Shown: positions 9,038 to 18,419, counted from the stretch's first letter. The stretch is DNA of 64,000 nucleotides from Glycomyces fuscus (GCA_002529455.1 NYMS01000060.1:1-64000); one strand, 5' to 3'. Program-made: numbers and translations. Notes: a model not told the origin generated them from the letters alone.

Positions 9038-9091
9038 GTTTCTTCTGCTGCGCGCCACCCCTCAACCGCCGTAGGCGGTGGGGGTTTTTTT
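9021..9091 (+). promoter_or_regulatory. ilvB transcription attenuator (pause hairpin plus terminator)
   Basis: Hairpin 1 pairs GGCGCGCAG (9021-9029, inside the leader ORF) with CTGCGCGCC (9048-9056), nine perfect pairs. Immediately downstream the terminator pairs ACCGCC with GGCGGT (9065-9079) and an outer CCCC with GGGG, followed by seven T (9085-9091). This T tract is one of the few true U-tract terminators in the window. ilvB starts 80 bases later. Confidence 0.8.
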
Positions 9092-9170
9092 ATTGCCACA
9101 CCAGGCCCAGAGTCAGACCCACCAGGCCAGAGCCCCCGTGCCGCTCTGACCCTCGCTGAAGGATCGTGAG

Positions 9171-10931
9171 ATGACCGAGCAGATGACCGGCGCCCAATCG
9201 CTGATCAGGTCGCTGGAGCAGGTCGGCGTTGACACTGTCTTCGGGATTCCCGGCGGCGCCATCCTCCCCGCCTACGACCCGCTCTACGACTCCGCCAAGG
9301 TGCGCCACATCCTCATGCGCCACGAGCAGGGGGCCGGCCACGCCGCCGAGGGCTACGCCTACGCCACCGGCCGCCCGGGGGTGTGCATGGCCACCAGCGG
9401 ACCCGGCGCCACCAACCTGGTCACCCCGCTCGCCGACGCGCACATGGACTCGGTCCCGATGGTCGCCATCACCGGCCAGGTCGCCTCCCCGATGATCGGC
9501 ACCGACGCCTTCCAGGAAGCCGACATCTGCGGCATCACCATGCCGATCACCAAGCACAACTTCCTGGTCAAGGACGTGCGCGAGATCCCGCGGATCGTCG
9601 CCGAGGCCTTCCACATCGCCTCCAGCGGACGTCCCGGCCCCGTCCTGGTCGACATCTCCAAGGACGCCCTGCAGAGCTCCGCCGAGTTCGTCTGGCCCGA
9701 GCGCCTCGAACTGCCCGGCTACCGCCCGGTCACCAAGCCGCACGGCAAGCAGGTCCGCGAGGCCGCCCGCATGATCGCCGAGGCCCGGCGCCCCGTGTTC
9801 TACGTCGGCGGCGGCGTCCTGCGCGCCGGAGCCTCCGCCGAGCTGCGCGTCCTGGCCGAGCTCACCGGCGCCCCCGTCGTCTCCACCCTGATGGCCCGCG
9901 GCGTCTTCCCCGACAGCCACCCGCAGTCCGTGGGCATGCCCGGCATGCACGGCGACGTCGCCGCCGTCGGCGCCCTCCAGAAGGCCGACCTCATCGTCGC
10001 CCTGGGCGCGCGCTTCGACGACCGCGTCACCGGCCGCCTGGACAGCTTCGCCCCCGACGCCAAGATCGTCCACGCCGACATCGACCCGGCCGAGATCTCC
10101 AAGAACCGCCACGCCGACGTGCCCATCGTCGGCGACTGCCGCGAGGTCCTCGCCGACCTGGTCGTGGCCGTGCGCGCCGACCAGGAGAAGGGCCGCCAGG
10201 GCGACTACGCGGCCTGGTGGCAGCACCTCAACCGCCTGCGCACCACCTACCCCAAGGGCTACGAGGCCCCCGAGGACGGCAGCCTGTCCCCGCAGGCCGT
10301 CATCGAGCGCCTGGGCAAGGTCGTCGGACCGGAGGCCACCTACGTCGCGGGCGTGGGCCAGCACCAGATGTGGGCCGCCCAGTTCATCGACTACGAGCGC
10401 CCCGGCTCCTTCGTCAACTCCGGCGGCCTGGGCACCATGGGCTTCTCCGTCCCGGCCGCGCTCGGCGCCAAGGCCGGGGACCCCGACCGGACCGTGTGGT
10501 CGGTCGACGGCGACGGCTGCTTCCAGATGACCAACCAGGAGCTGGCCACCTGCGCGATCGAGGGCATCCCGATCAAGGTCGCCGTGGTCAACAACGGCAA
10601 CCTGGGCATGGTCCGCCAGTGGCAGACCCTGTTCTACGAGGGCCGCTACTCCAACACCGACCTCCAGACCTCCCCGCGCGACGAGAAGGTCCGCATTCCC
10701 GACTTCGTCCGCCTCGCGGAGGCGTACGGTTGTGTCGGTCTGCGCTGCGAGCGCGCCGAGGACATCGACGCCACCATCGAGAAGGCCATGGCGGTCGACG
10801 ACGCACCCGTCGTCGTGGACTTCACGGTCAACCACGACGCCATGGTCTGGCCGATGGTCGGTCCCGGCGTCAGCAACGACAACATCCAGTACGCGCGCGA
10901 CATGGCGCCGAGCTGGGAACACGAGGACTAA
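9171..10931 (+). CDS. ilvB: Acetohydroxyacid (acetolactate) synthase large subunit
   Basis: 586 residues, normal for the family. It condenses two pyruvates to acetolactate (Val/Leu), or pyruvate and 2-oxobutyrate to acetohydroxybutyrate (Ile), with ThDP, FAD and Mg2+. The ThDP-activating Glu52 is in RHEQGAGHAAEGYA, followed by the GATNLVTPLADA segment. The C-terminal ThDP motif runs from GDGCF (about 446) to VVNN (about 474). First gene of ilvB-ilvN-ilvC; ilvN follows after 20 bases. Expression is likely controlled by the leader attenuator at 8987-9091 and perhaps an NdgR site at 8919. Confidence 0.98.
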   Translation: MTEQMTGAQSLIRSLEQVGVDTVFGIPGGAILPAYDPLYDSAKVRHILMRHEQGAGHAAEGYAYATGRPGVCMATSGPGATNLVTPLADAHMDSVPMVAITGQVASPMIGTDAFQEADICGITMPITKHNFLVKDVREIPRIVAEAFHIASSGRPGPVLVDISKDALQSSAEFVWPERLELPGYRPVTKPHGKQVREAARMIAEARRPVFYVGGGVLRAGASAELRVLAELTGAPVVSTLMARGVFPDSHPQSVGMPGMHGDVAAVGALQKADLIVALGARFDDRVTGRLDSFAPDAKIVHADIDPAEISKNRHADVPIVGDCREVLADLVVAVRADQEKGRQGDYAAWWQHLNRLRTTYPKGYEAPEDGSLSPQAVIERLGKVVGPEATYVAGVGQHQMWAAQFIDYERPGSFVNSGGLGTMGFSVPAALGAKAGDPDRTVWSVDGDGCFQMTNQELATCAIEGIPIKVAVVNNGNLGMVRQWQTLFYEGRYSNTDLQTSPRDEKVRIPDFVRLAEAYGCVGLRCERAEDIDATIEKAMAVDDAPVVVDFTVNHDAMVWPMVGPGVSNDNIQYARDMAPSWEHED

Positions 10932-10951
10932 GAGGAGCAGGCGAAACCACC

Positions 10952-11476
10952 ATGAGCAGTCACACGCTTTCCGTTCTGGTGGAGGACACCCCGGGTATCC
11001 TCGCCCGCGCCTCCTCCCTCTTCTCCCGTCGAGGCTTCAACATCGACTCGCTCAGTGTGAGCAACACCGAGTACCCAGGACTGTCCCGGATGACAATCGT
11101 GGTCAACTGCGACCTCCACCCGTTGGAGCAGGTGACCAAACAGCTCAACAAGCTGGTCAACGTCGTCAAGATCGTGGAGATGGACACCACCGCGTCGGTC
11201 CGGCGCGAGCTCCTGCTCGTCAAGGTCAAGGCCGACGCGTCCAGCCGCACCCACGTGCTGCAGACGGCCGAGCTGTTCCGCGCGCACGTCGTGGACGTCA
11301 GCCCGGACGTCGTCGTCATCGAGGCCACCGGCGACCCCGAGAAGCTCGATGCCCTGGTCAGGAACCTGGAGCCGTTCGGCATCCGGGAACTCGTCAAGTC
11401 AGGGCTGGTCGCCCTGGGACGCGGCCCCCGGTCGATCACCGACCGATCCCTCCGCTCGGTCGAACGCAGCGCCTGA
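10952..11476 (+). CDS. ilvN: Acetolactate synthase small (regulatory) subunit
   Basis: 174 residues. It starts at MSSHTLSVLVEDTPGILARA with GAGGAG upstream. An N-terminal ACT domain (about residues 4-75, with the RRGFNIDSLSV loop) binds valine for feedback inhibition. The C-terminal half (from about 85) contacts and activates the large subunit. Cotranscribed with ilvB (20-base gap) and followed 72 bases later by ilvC. Confidence 0.97.
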   Translation: MSSHTLSVLVEDTPGILARASSLFSRRGFNIDSLSVSNTEYPGLSRMTIVVNCDLHPLEQVTKQLNKLVNVVKIVEMDTTASVRRELLLVKVKADASSRTHVLQTAELFRAHVVDVSPDVVVIEATGDPEKLDALVRNLEPFGIRELVKSGLVALGRGPRSITDRSLRSVERSA

Positions 11477-11548
11477 GACCCGGGACCCGGGCACGGCCGG
11501 GTCCCACCGCGTCCCCCACGAAACCGCAGAAACAAGGAGCAACCCCAA

Positions 11549-12544
<996 letters not shown>

Positions 12545-12986
12545 GCAGTGTTCTCCGGGGCCTTCGCTTCGCTTCGGCCCGCCCGTCGCCCGCGACCGCC
12601 CGCCGGGGCGCTCCGCGACGAGGCGGGCCACCGCTCCCAGCGGACGCGGGGCGCGGCACCTCCCGTGTCCGGGAGTCCGGAGGAGCGGGACCGGGTCGAA
12701 GCAGGCACAGTGGCGCCGCAGGTGGGACGGATCGTTCCCCGCGCTCTCACCCGCGGTCCCTCCAGAGCCCCGTGGGCGCCCGAACACCCCCCTCGTGCCG
12801 GGCTCCACCCGAAGGACGAACTCCGGGACCGGGGGCCGGTGGACCACGGGGACGGGCGGCCCTGGGCCACCCGTCCCCGTCAGGCTTCCCTACCCCGCCG
12901 GTAGACTTTAGACCAGCCGTCACCCCCGATCCGGGCAGAGCCCACCACCTGCGCGGTCGGGCCGCACCACCCGAAAAGGAACCGTT
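12545..12986. other. Intergenic region between ilvC and serA with promoter-like box
   Basis: No gene is supported in 442 bases. It contains the strong hairpin at 12846-12880 and a -10-like TAGACT (12902-12907) about 80 bases before serA, a plausible serA promoter with a poor -35. Confidence 0.45.
12846..12880 (+). terminator. Long hairpin between ilvC and serA
   Basis: ACGGGGACGGG pairs with CCCGTCCCCGT (11 bp), then one mismatch, then GGCC/GGCC around a 3-base loop. There is no T run. It probably ends the ilvBNC transcript or insulates serA. Confidence 0.6.
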
Positions 12987-14576
12987 GTGCCCAAACCCGC
13001 CGTACTCGTAGCGGAAAAGCTCTCGCCCGCCGGAATCGCGCTGCTCGAGGAGGACTTCGAGGTACGCCACGTCGACGGAGCCGACCGGTCCCAGCTCCTG
13101 CCCGCCCTCGCCGACGTCGACGCCCTCATCGTGCGCAGCGCGACGCAGGTGGACGCCGAGGCGATCGCCGCCGCCTCCCGCCTCCAGGTGGTCGCCCGGG
13201 CCGGTGTCGGTCTGGACAACGTGGACGTGGAGGCCGCCACCAAGGCGGGTGTCCTGGTGGTCAACGCGCCGACCTCCAACATCATCAGCGCCGCCGAGCA
13301 GGCCATCAACCTGCTGCTGGCCAGTGCCCGCAACACCGCCCCGGCGCACAACGCGCTGGTCAACGGCGAGTGGAAGCGGTCCAAGTACACCGGCGTCGAG
13401 CTCTACGAGAAGACCGTCGGCATCGTCGGCCTCGGCCGCATCGGCGCCCTGGTCGCGCAGCGCCTGTCGGCCTTCGGCACCCAGGTCATCGCCTACGACC
13501 CCTTCGTGCAGCCCGCCCGCGCGGCCCAGATCGGCGTGGAGATGACCACGCTCGACGAGCTGCTGGAGCGCTCGGACTTCATCACCATCCACCTGCCCAA
13601 GAACAAGGACACCCTGGGCCTGATCGGTGACGAGGCCCTGAGCAAGGTCAAGCCCAGCGTGCGCGTCATCAACGCCGCGCGCGGCGGCATCCTCGACGAG
13701 GACGCGCTCTACCGGGCCCTCAAGGACGGCCGCGTGGCGGGCGCGGGCATCGACGTGTTCGCCAAGGAGCCGTGCACCGACAGCCCCCTCTTCGAGTTCG
13801 AGAACGTGGTCGTGGCACCCCACCTGGGCGCCAGCACCGCCGAGGCGCAGGAGAAGGCGGGCACCCAGGTCGCCCGCTCGGTCAAGCTGGCCCTCTCCGG
13901 CGAGTTCGTCCCCGACGCCGTCAACGTGCAGGGCACGGGCGTGGCCGAGGACGTCAAGCCGGGTCTGCCCCTGACCGAGAAGCTCGGCCGCGTGTTCACC
14001 TCCCTGTCGGGCACGATCGCCAGCCGCATCGACGTCGAGGTGCGCGGCGAGATCGCCTCGCACGACGTCAAGGTGCTGGAGCTGGCCGCCCTCAAGGGCG
14101 TGTTCGCCGACGTGGTCGAGGACACCGTCACCTTCGTCAACGCCCCGCTGCTCGCCAAGGAGCGCGGCGTCGAGGTCAACCTCGTCACCAGCGACGACAA
14201 CACCGACTGGCGCAACCTCATCACGGTCCGCGGCGTGCTCGCCGACGGCACCCAGGTGTCGGTCTCGGGCACCCTGACCGGTCCCCGCCAGGTCGAGAAG
14301 CTGGTGGAGATCAACAACTACACCATGGAGATCGGCCTGGCCGAGCACATGGTGTTCCTGTCCTACGAGGACCGCCCCGGCGTGGTCGGCACGGTCGGCG
14401 CCCTGCTGGGCGACGCCGGCGTCAACATCGCGGGCATGCAGGTCATCCGGGACCAGGAGGGCGGCAAGGCGCTGATCGCGCTCACCGTGGACTCCGCGGT
14501 GCCCGACGCCACCCTCGCCTCGATCTCCGCCGAGATCGACGCCGACGTCAGCCGCCAGGTCGACCTGGAGGACTAG
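12987..14576 (+). CDS. serA: D-3-phosphoglycerate dehydrogenase, long ACT form
   Basis: 529 residues, the long type I form. It oxidises 3-phosphoglycerate to 3-phosphohydroxypyruvate, the first step of serine synthesis. The GTG start at 12987 follows AAAAGGA. The NAD-binding GIVGLGRIGALVAQ lies near residue 145, and the catalytic His sits in VVAPHLGAST (about 279). An intervening (ASB) domain spans about 320-450, and a C-terminal ACT domain (about 454-529, RPGVVGTVGALLGDAGVNI) gives serine inhibition. It sits inside the branched-chain block, as in streptomycetes. Confidence 0.97.
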   Translation: MPKPAVLVAEKLSPAGIALLEEDFEVRHVDGADRSQLLPALADVDALIVRSATQVDAEAIAAASRLQVVARAGVGLDNVDVEAATKAGVLVVNAPTSNIISAAEQAINLLLASARNTAPAHNALVNGEWKRSKYTGVELYEKTVGIVGLGRIGALVAQRLSAFGTQVIAYDPFVQPARAAQIGVEMTTLDELLERSDFITIHLPKNKDTLGLIGDEALSKVKPSVRVINAARGGILDEDALYRALKDGRVAGAGIDVFAKEPCTDSPLFEFENVVVAPHLGASTAEAQEKAGTQVARSVKLALSGEFVPDAVNVQGTGVAEDVKPGLPLTEKLGRVFTSLSGTIASRIDVEVRGEIASHDVKVLELAALKGVFADVVEDTVTFVNAPLLAKERGVEVNLVTSDDNTDWRNLITVRGVLADGTQVSVSGTLTGPRQVEKLVEINNYTMEIGLAEHMVFLSYEDRPGVVGTVGALLGDAGVNIAGMQVIRDQEGGKALIALTVDSAVPDATLASISAEIDADVSRQVDLED

Positions 14577-14769
14577 GGCCTGTTCCCGCGGTACGGGGCC
14601 GTACCGCACCCGGCGCCCACGGGCGCCGCGTGCGGTGCGGCCCCTCGTGCTGTCGGGGAGCGGTGCGGCACGCTGTGTGCCCCCGCGCCCTCTGCTCGCC
14701 TCTCCTCCCCTGTGGCGTGGACCCGGGCTCCGAGACAGACGGGTGCTGACCAGCGGCGACGTCAGGTCG
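14577..14769. other. Intergenic region after serA
   Basis: No gene is supported. It is GC-rich sequence up to the operator at 14770. Confidence 0.4.
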
Positions 14770-14784
14770 TCTCACATGGTGAGA
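14770..14784. promoter_or_regulatory. Candidate NdgR operator B (exact palindrome)
   Basis: TCTCA-CATGG-TGAGA, a perfect 5+5 palindrome. It covers the expected -35 position of a promoter with -10 TATAGT (14796-14801), a position suited to repression. Identical half-sites recur at 15274-15288. Confidence 0.6.
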
Positions 14785-14795
14785 AACCCTGGCCA

Positions 14796-14801
14796 TATAG
14801 T
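14796..14801 (+). promoter_or_regulatory. -10 box TATAGT of the 29-codon gene
   Basis: TATAGT is near the consensus and unusual in this GC-rich sequence. Start of transcription would be near 14808, giving a leader of about 280 bases before the small ORF at 15090. The -35 is replaced by the operator palindrome. Confidence 0.45.
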
Positions 14802-14807
14802 TGGACA

Positions 14808-15089
14808 TCCGATATTCTGAGGTCCTAGGAGTCAGCGGCACCGGTTCCACAGCCGGGCGCCGCCGCCCGACGCCGCGAGCGCCCCCACCGGGGCCCGCGC
14901 GGGTGTTCCCCGGCAGTCGATCCCGCCGGACGGCTTCTTTCGCCGTGGACACCGTCGCCCACGTTCCGCGCTCCACCGCCGTTCGGCGCGATCCGCCCCG
15001 AACCCCGGGCCCGTAGTGCACACCGCCGCAGAGCATTCCCTGGCCGCGCCGTTCCCGGCGGCGGCCACGCAACGCATCCGGAGGATCGC
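14808..15089 (+). other. Untranslated leader of about 280 bases before the 29-codon gene
   Basis: No ORF with a ribosome site is visible. Several short inverted repeats exist around 14850-14920, for example CCCGCGCGGG and CCGGGG/CCCCGG. Whether this is a structured regulatory RNA cannot be decided from the sequence alone. Confidence 0.35.
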
Positions 15090-15179
15090 ATGTACGACAT
15101 GACCGAGTACCCGTCCGCGCCCGACTCCCAGGACGAGATCAACCGCGCCCTGCAGGACGCCCTCAACCGGCGGGCCTGA
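15090..15179 (+). CDS. Small protein of 29 residues upstream of leuB, function unknown
   Basis: ATG 15090 is preceded by GGAGG with a 5-base gap, one of the best Shine-Dalgarno sites in the window. It reads MYDMTEYPSAPDSQDEI, then NRALQDALNRRA and TGA at 15177-15179. The product is acidic at the N-terminus with a short amphipathic C-terminal helix. It has no run of Leu/Ile/Val codons, so it is not a classical attenuator peptide. A promoter overlapped by an exact candidate NdgR palindrome lies 280 bases upstream, and a strong hairpin (15186-15240) follows, so it may be its own transcription unit. I do not recognise a family. Confidence 0.6.
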   Translation: MYDMTEYPSAPDSQDEINRALQDALNRRA

Positions 15180-15185
15180 GCCCGG

Positions 15186-15240
15186 CCCCGGCGGCGGCCG
15201 CGGGAACTTCCCGGCCGGAGGCGCCCGCACTCCGCCGGGG
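15186..15240 (+). terminator. Large hairpin after the 29-codon gene
   Basis: CCCCGGCGG (15186-15194) pairs with CCGCCGGGG (15232-15240). A second inverted repeat around CGGGAAcTTCCCG lies inside. It starts 7 bases after the stop codon. Confidence 0.55.
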
Positions 15241-15273
15241 CGGTAGGGTTGTCTCATTCAGTGTTCATCCTGG

Positions 15274-15288
15274 TCTCACCATATGAGA
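15274..15288. promoter_or_regulatory. Candidate NdgR operator C (exact palindrome) upstream of leuB
   Basis: TCTCA-CCATA-TGAGA, perfect 5+5 arms, 40 bases before the leuB start. A further half-site GTCTCA lies at 15251-15256. A -10-like TAGGGT (15243-15248) would place the palindrome just downstream of the transcript start. Confidence 0.6.
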
Positions 15289-15327
15289 AGCGGCCGGTGG
15301 GGCCGTGTCGAAGCAGAGGCAGTCCGT

Positions 15328-16392
15328 ATGGCAGCGCGCACCGTGAAACTGGCGGTCATTCCCGGCGACGGGATCGGTCCCGAGGTCATCGCCGAAGGGC
15401 TCAAGGTGCTGGAGGTCGCGGCCTCCCAGCACGACCTCGCCGTGGAGACCACCGAGTACGAGCTGGGCGCCAGGCTCTGGCACCGCACCGGTGAGACCCT
15501 GCCCGACTCGGTCGAGGCCGAGCTCGCCGGACACGAGGCCATCTACCTGGGCGCCGTCGGCGACCCGTCGGTCCCCAGCGGCACCCTGGAGCGGGGCCTG
15601 CTGCTGCGCCTGCGTTTCGACTTCGACCACTACGTCAACCTGCGTCCCGTCCGCCTCTACCCGGGGGTGGACAGCCCGCTCGCGGGCGTGGGACCCGAGG
15701 ACATCGACATGCTGGTGGTCCGCGAGGGCACCGAGGGCCCCTACGCGGGCGCCGGAGGCGTCCTGCGCAGGGGCACCCCGCACGAGATCGCCACCCAGGA
15801 CAGCGTCAACACCCGCTTCGGGGTCGAGCGCGTCGTGCGCTACGCCTTCGACAAGGCCGCCTCCCGCCCCCGCCGCAAGCTCACCCTGGTCCACAAGGAC
15901 AACGTCCTGACCTTCGCCGGTGAGCTCTGGCAGCGCGTGGTCCGGGAGGTCGGCGCCGAGTACCCGCAGGTCGCCGTGGACTACTGCCACGTCGACGCCG
16001 CGTCGATGTTCTTCGTCAACCAGCCCGCCCGCTTCGACGTGGTGGTCACCGACAACCTCTTCGGCGACATCATCACCGACATCGGCGCCGCCATCACCGG
16101 CGGCATCGGGCTGGCCGCCAGCGGCAACATCAACCCGGACAACACCTTCCCCAGCATGTTCGAGCCCGTCCACGGCTCCGCGCCCGACATCGCGGGCCAG
16201 GGCAAGGCCGACCCCACCGCCACGGTGCTCTCGGCCGCCACCATGCTGGACCACCTCGGGGTGCCCGAGGCGGCCCGCCGGATCGAGGCGGCGGTCGCCA
16301 CGGACCTCAAGACCCGCGCCCAGAACGGTGCGGTCCGCTCCACCTCCCAGATCGGCGACGACCTCGCCGCGCGAGTAGCCGAGCAGGGCTGA
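15328..16392 (+). CDS. leuB: 3-isopropylmalate dehydrogenase
   Basis: 354 residues. It oxidatively decarboxylates 3-isopropylmalate to 2-oxoisocaproate with NAD+ (leucine) and, in the citramalate route, acts on methylmalate derivatives. Start ATG 15328 gives the conserved N-terminus MAARTVKLAVIPGDGIGPEV. An upstream ATG at 15283 is rejected because it lies inside the operator palindrome. The metal-site region VVVTDNLFGDIITDIGAAIT and the NAD-site GSAPDIAGQGKADP are present. Regulation is probably through operator C. Confidence 0.97.
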   Translation: MAARTVKLAVIPGDGIGPEVIAEGLKVLEVAASQHDLAVETTEYELGARLWHRTGETLPDSVEAELAGHEAIYLGAVGDPSVPSGTLERGLLLRLRFDFDHYVNLRPVRLYPGVDSPLAGVGPEDIDMLVVREGTEGPYAGAGGVLRRGTPHEIATQDSVNTRFGVERVVRYAFDKAASRPRRKLTLVHKDNVLTFAGELWQRVVREVGAEYPQVAVDYCHVDAASMFFVNQPARFDVVVTDNLFGDIITDIGAAITGGIGLAASGNINPDNTFPSMFEPVHGSAPDIAGQGKADPTATVLSAATMLDHLGVPEAARRIEAAVATDLKTRAQNGAVRSTSQIGDDLAARVAEQG

Positions 16393-16643
16393 CGCACACG
16401 CCGGAAGCCCTGCCCCTCTCCCAGGCGCGGCTGACGGCCCCCGTTTCTCGACGACCGCCGACAGGCGCGCCCGGGTCCCCCGAGCGCGCCCGTCGCCGTG
16501 TCCGCGTGGGGCTCCGCTGGTCGAAGCGGTGCAGCCTTCGCGTGCATCACTCCTGCTCTGGCACCGGGTGCGCTCTTCAGACAGACTAGATCCCAGGCCG
16601 GCGATGCTGCCGATCTGATGCACCCGAGAGGACCACCGACAAC

Positions 16644-17759
16644 ATGAACAACGACACCACCACAAGCGGGTTGACGTTCGACATCCAGCTCTCCGACAGG
16701 CGGAAGACCCCGCAGGAGCGAGAGGCGCTGCTGGAGAATCCCGGGTTCGGCAAGGTGTTCACCGACCACATGGTGAGCATCCACTACACCGAGGGGAAGG
16801 GGTGGCACGACGCGAAGCTGGAGCCCTACGGTCCGCTGAGCCTGGACCCGGCCACCGCCGCCCTCCACTACGCCCAGGAGATCTTCGAGGGTCTCAAGGC
16901 CTACCGGCACCCCGACGGCTCGCTCGCCTCCTTCCGCCCGGAGGCCAACGCGGCCCGCTTCAACCGCAGCGCGGCGCGCATGGCGATGCCCGAGCTCCCC
17001 GAGGAGCTCTTCCTGAAGTCCATCGAACTCCTCCTGGAGCACGACGGCGACTGGGTGCCGACCAAGGAGGACTTCAGCCTGTACCTGCGCCCGTTCATGG
17101 TCGCCACGGACGTCGGCCTCGGCGTCAACAACCCCTCCCACTCCTACGTCTACCTGCTGATCGCCTCGCCGGTCGGCTCCTACTTCTCGGGTGGCGTCAA
17201 GCCGGTGACGGTGTGGCTGTCCAGGGACTACACGCGCGCCGCGCCGGGCGGCACGGGCGAGGCCAAGTTCGCGGGAAACTACGCGGCGAGCTTCCTCGCC
17301 CAGGCGCAGGCGGTGGAGCAGGGCTGCGACCAGGTGGTCTGGCTCGACGCCCGCGAGCACCGCTGGGTCGAGGAGATGGGCGGCATGAACCTGTGGTTCG
17401 TGTTCGGCTCGGGTGAGAACGCGCGGCTGCGCACGCCCCCGCTGACCGGGACCCTGCTGCCCGGTATCACCCGCGAGTCGCTGCTGACCCTGGCCCCCGA
17501 CCTGGGCATCCCGGCCGAGGAGGCGCCGATCTCCACCGACGAGTGGCGCGAGGCGGCCGAGTCCGGCGAACTCACCGAGGTGTTCGCCTGCGGCACCGCG
17601 GCCGTCATCACCCCCGTCGGCCGGGTGAAGAGCGACAGCGGCGAGTTCACCATCGGCGACGGCACCCCGGGTCCGGTCACCATGCGCCTGCGCGAGGAGC
17701 TGGTGGGCATCCAGACGGGTCTGCGCGCCGACAAGCACGACTGGGTCACCCGGTTCTAG
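16644..17759 (+). CDS. ilvE: Branched-chain amino-acid aminotransferase
   Basis: 371 residues, fold-type IV PLP enzyme. It transfers the amino group between glutamate and the 2-oxo acids of Leu, Ile and Val, the last step of each pathway. The Schiff-base lysine is Lys208 in GEAKFAGNYAAS. The signature EMGGMNLWFVFG and the phosphate-binding turn CGTAAVITPVG are visible. The 251-base gap after leuB holds a possible -10 TAGATC near 16587, so it probably has its own promoter. A strong hairpin follows. Confidence 0.97.
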   Translation: MNNDTTTSGLTFDIQLSDRRKTPQEREALLENPGFGKVFTDHMVSIHYTEGKGWHDAKLEPYGPLSLDPATAALHYAQEIFEGLKAYRHPDGSLASFRPEANAARFNRSAARMAMPELPEELFLKSIELLLEHDGDWVPTKEDFSLYLRPFMVATDVGLGVNNPSHSYVYLLIASPVGSYFSGGVKPVTVWLSRDYTRAAPGGTGEAKFAGNYAASFLAQAQAVEQGCDQVVWLDAREHRWVEEMGGMNLWFVFGSGENARLRTPPLTGTLLPGITRESLLTLAPDLGIPAEEAPISTDEWREAAESGELTEVFACGTAAVITPVGRVKSDSGEFTIGDGTPGPVTMRLREELVGIQTGLRADKHDWVTRF

Positions 17760-17766
17760 GGTGACC

Positions 17767-17800
17767 CCGGGCGGGCCGTCCCCCCGGGCGGCCCGCCCGG
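17767..17800 (+). terminator. Terminator after ilvE
   Basis: A perfect 12-bp stem CCGGGCGGGCCG / CGGCCCGCCCGG with a 10-base loop, followed by a pyrimidine-rich tail (TCCTCTCTTC and further). Confidence 0.75.
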
Positions 17801-18270
17801 TCCTCTCTTCTCCCCCTCTCTTTTCCCATCCCCACAAGTCCCCGTGCCCGCGTCCGAAGCCCCCGCCGGTGACGGGGCCGCCGCGAGTGAGCCCTCCGCG
17901 GAGGAGTCGGGACCGGCGCGCGTCCCGAGCCCCCGGACCGCGCGCGGCGCCCTGGCCGCCGCCGGCCTGGTGGTCGGCGGCCGCGTGAGGCCGGGCGCGG
18001 GGCGGGCGACCGGTGCGCCAGCCCTGGTGACGTCGGTCACCCCGATCCTGCCGGGCCCGGCCGGTCCGGGGGCGGTCCGCTCCCGGCGGGCGGCGCGGGG
18101 CGACGGTGCTCAGGGCGGGTTCCACGGGTGCCGGCGTGCCCGCCGGGGCCCCGCGGAAGGCTCCTGGCCGAGTGCCGGGTATGTCCGGTGTGAGGAACGG
18201 CCGTCTCGGATGCTGGGACAATCGGCCGTTGAGCACCGAGAACTCCGCCACCGTGTGGCACACTGACCTC
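17801..18270. other. Intergenic region between ilvE and the cimA leader
   Basis: About 470 bases without a supported gene. The last 40 bases hold the -10-like box CACACT (18259-18264) of the cimA leader transcript. The -35 is not recognisable. Confidence 0.4.
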
Positions 18271-18312
18271 ATGCCGTCTCAGGTGCTCATTATCGTGAGG
18301 CGCGCTGGCTGA
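18271..18312 (+). CDS. cimA attenuator leader peptide (13 aa)
   Basis: ATG 18271 reads MPSQVLIIVRRAG, then TGA. Five consecutive codons are branched-chain (Val-Leu-Ile-Ile-Val). The ATG lies 6 bases after CACACT, consistent with a leaderless transcript. A 9-bp hairpin overlapping its last codons and a U-tract terminator follow, the same arrangement as before ilvB. Inferred role: ribosome stalling at these codons controls read-through into cimA. Confidence 0.75.
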   Translation: MPSQVLIIVRRAG

Positions 18313-18365
18313 CCATCGGACGCCGCCAGCGCGCTGACCTCTCGTGTCCACGAGGGGTCTTTTTT
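18301..18365 (+). promoter_or_regulatory. cimA transcription attenuator (pause hairpin plus terminator)
   Basis: Hairpin 1: CGCGCTGGC (18301-18309) with GCCAGCGCG (18325-18333), nine perfect pairs. Terminator: GACCTCTCGT (18336-18345) with ACGAGGGGTC (18350-18359), one T-G pair, loop GTCC, followed by six T (18360-18365). cimA begins 55 bases downstream. Confidence 0.8.
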
Positions 18366-18419
18366 GTTGGCGGGGCCCGGTCGGCCACACCACAGCATCC
18401 ACCTTCGGGAGTTCCGCCC

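Noticed and set aside
14776..14820. 14-codon frame MVRNPGHIVGHPIF as a leader peptide
   Set aside because: It overlaps the operator and lies upstream of the predicted transcript start; no ribosome site.
15283..16392. leuB start at ATG 15283
   Set aside because: The ATG lies inside the exact operator palindrome and the added residues are not part of the family; ATG 15328 gives the conserved N-terminus.
18286..18299. CTCA-TTATCG-TGAG in the cimA leader as a further NdgR operator
   Set aside because: The spacing is six rather than five and the bases are explained by the Leu-Ile-Ile-Val-Arg codons of the leader peptide.
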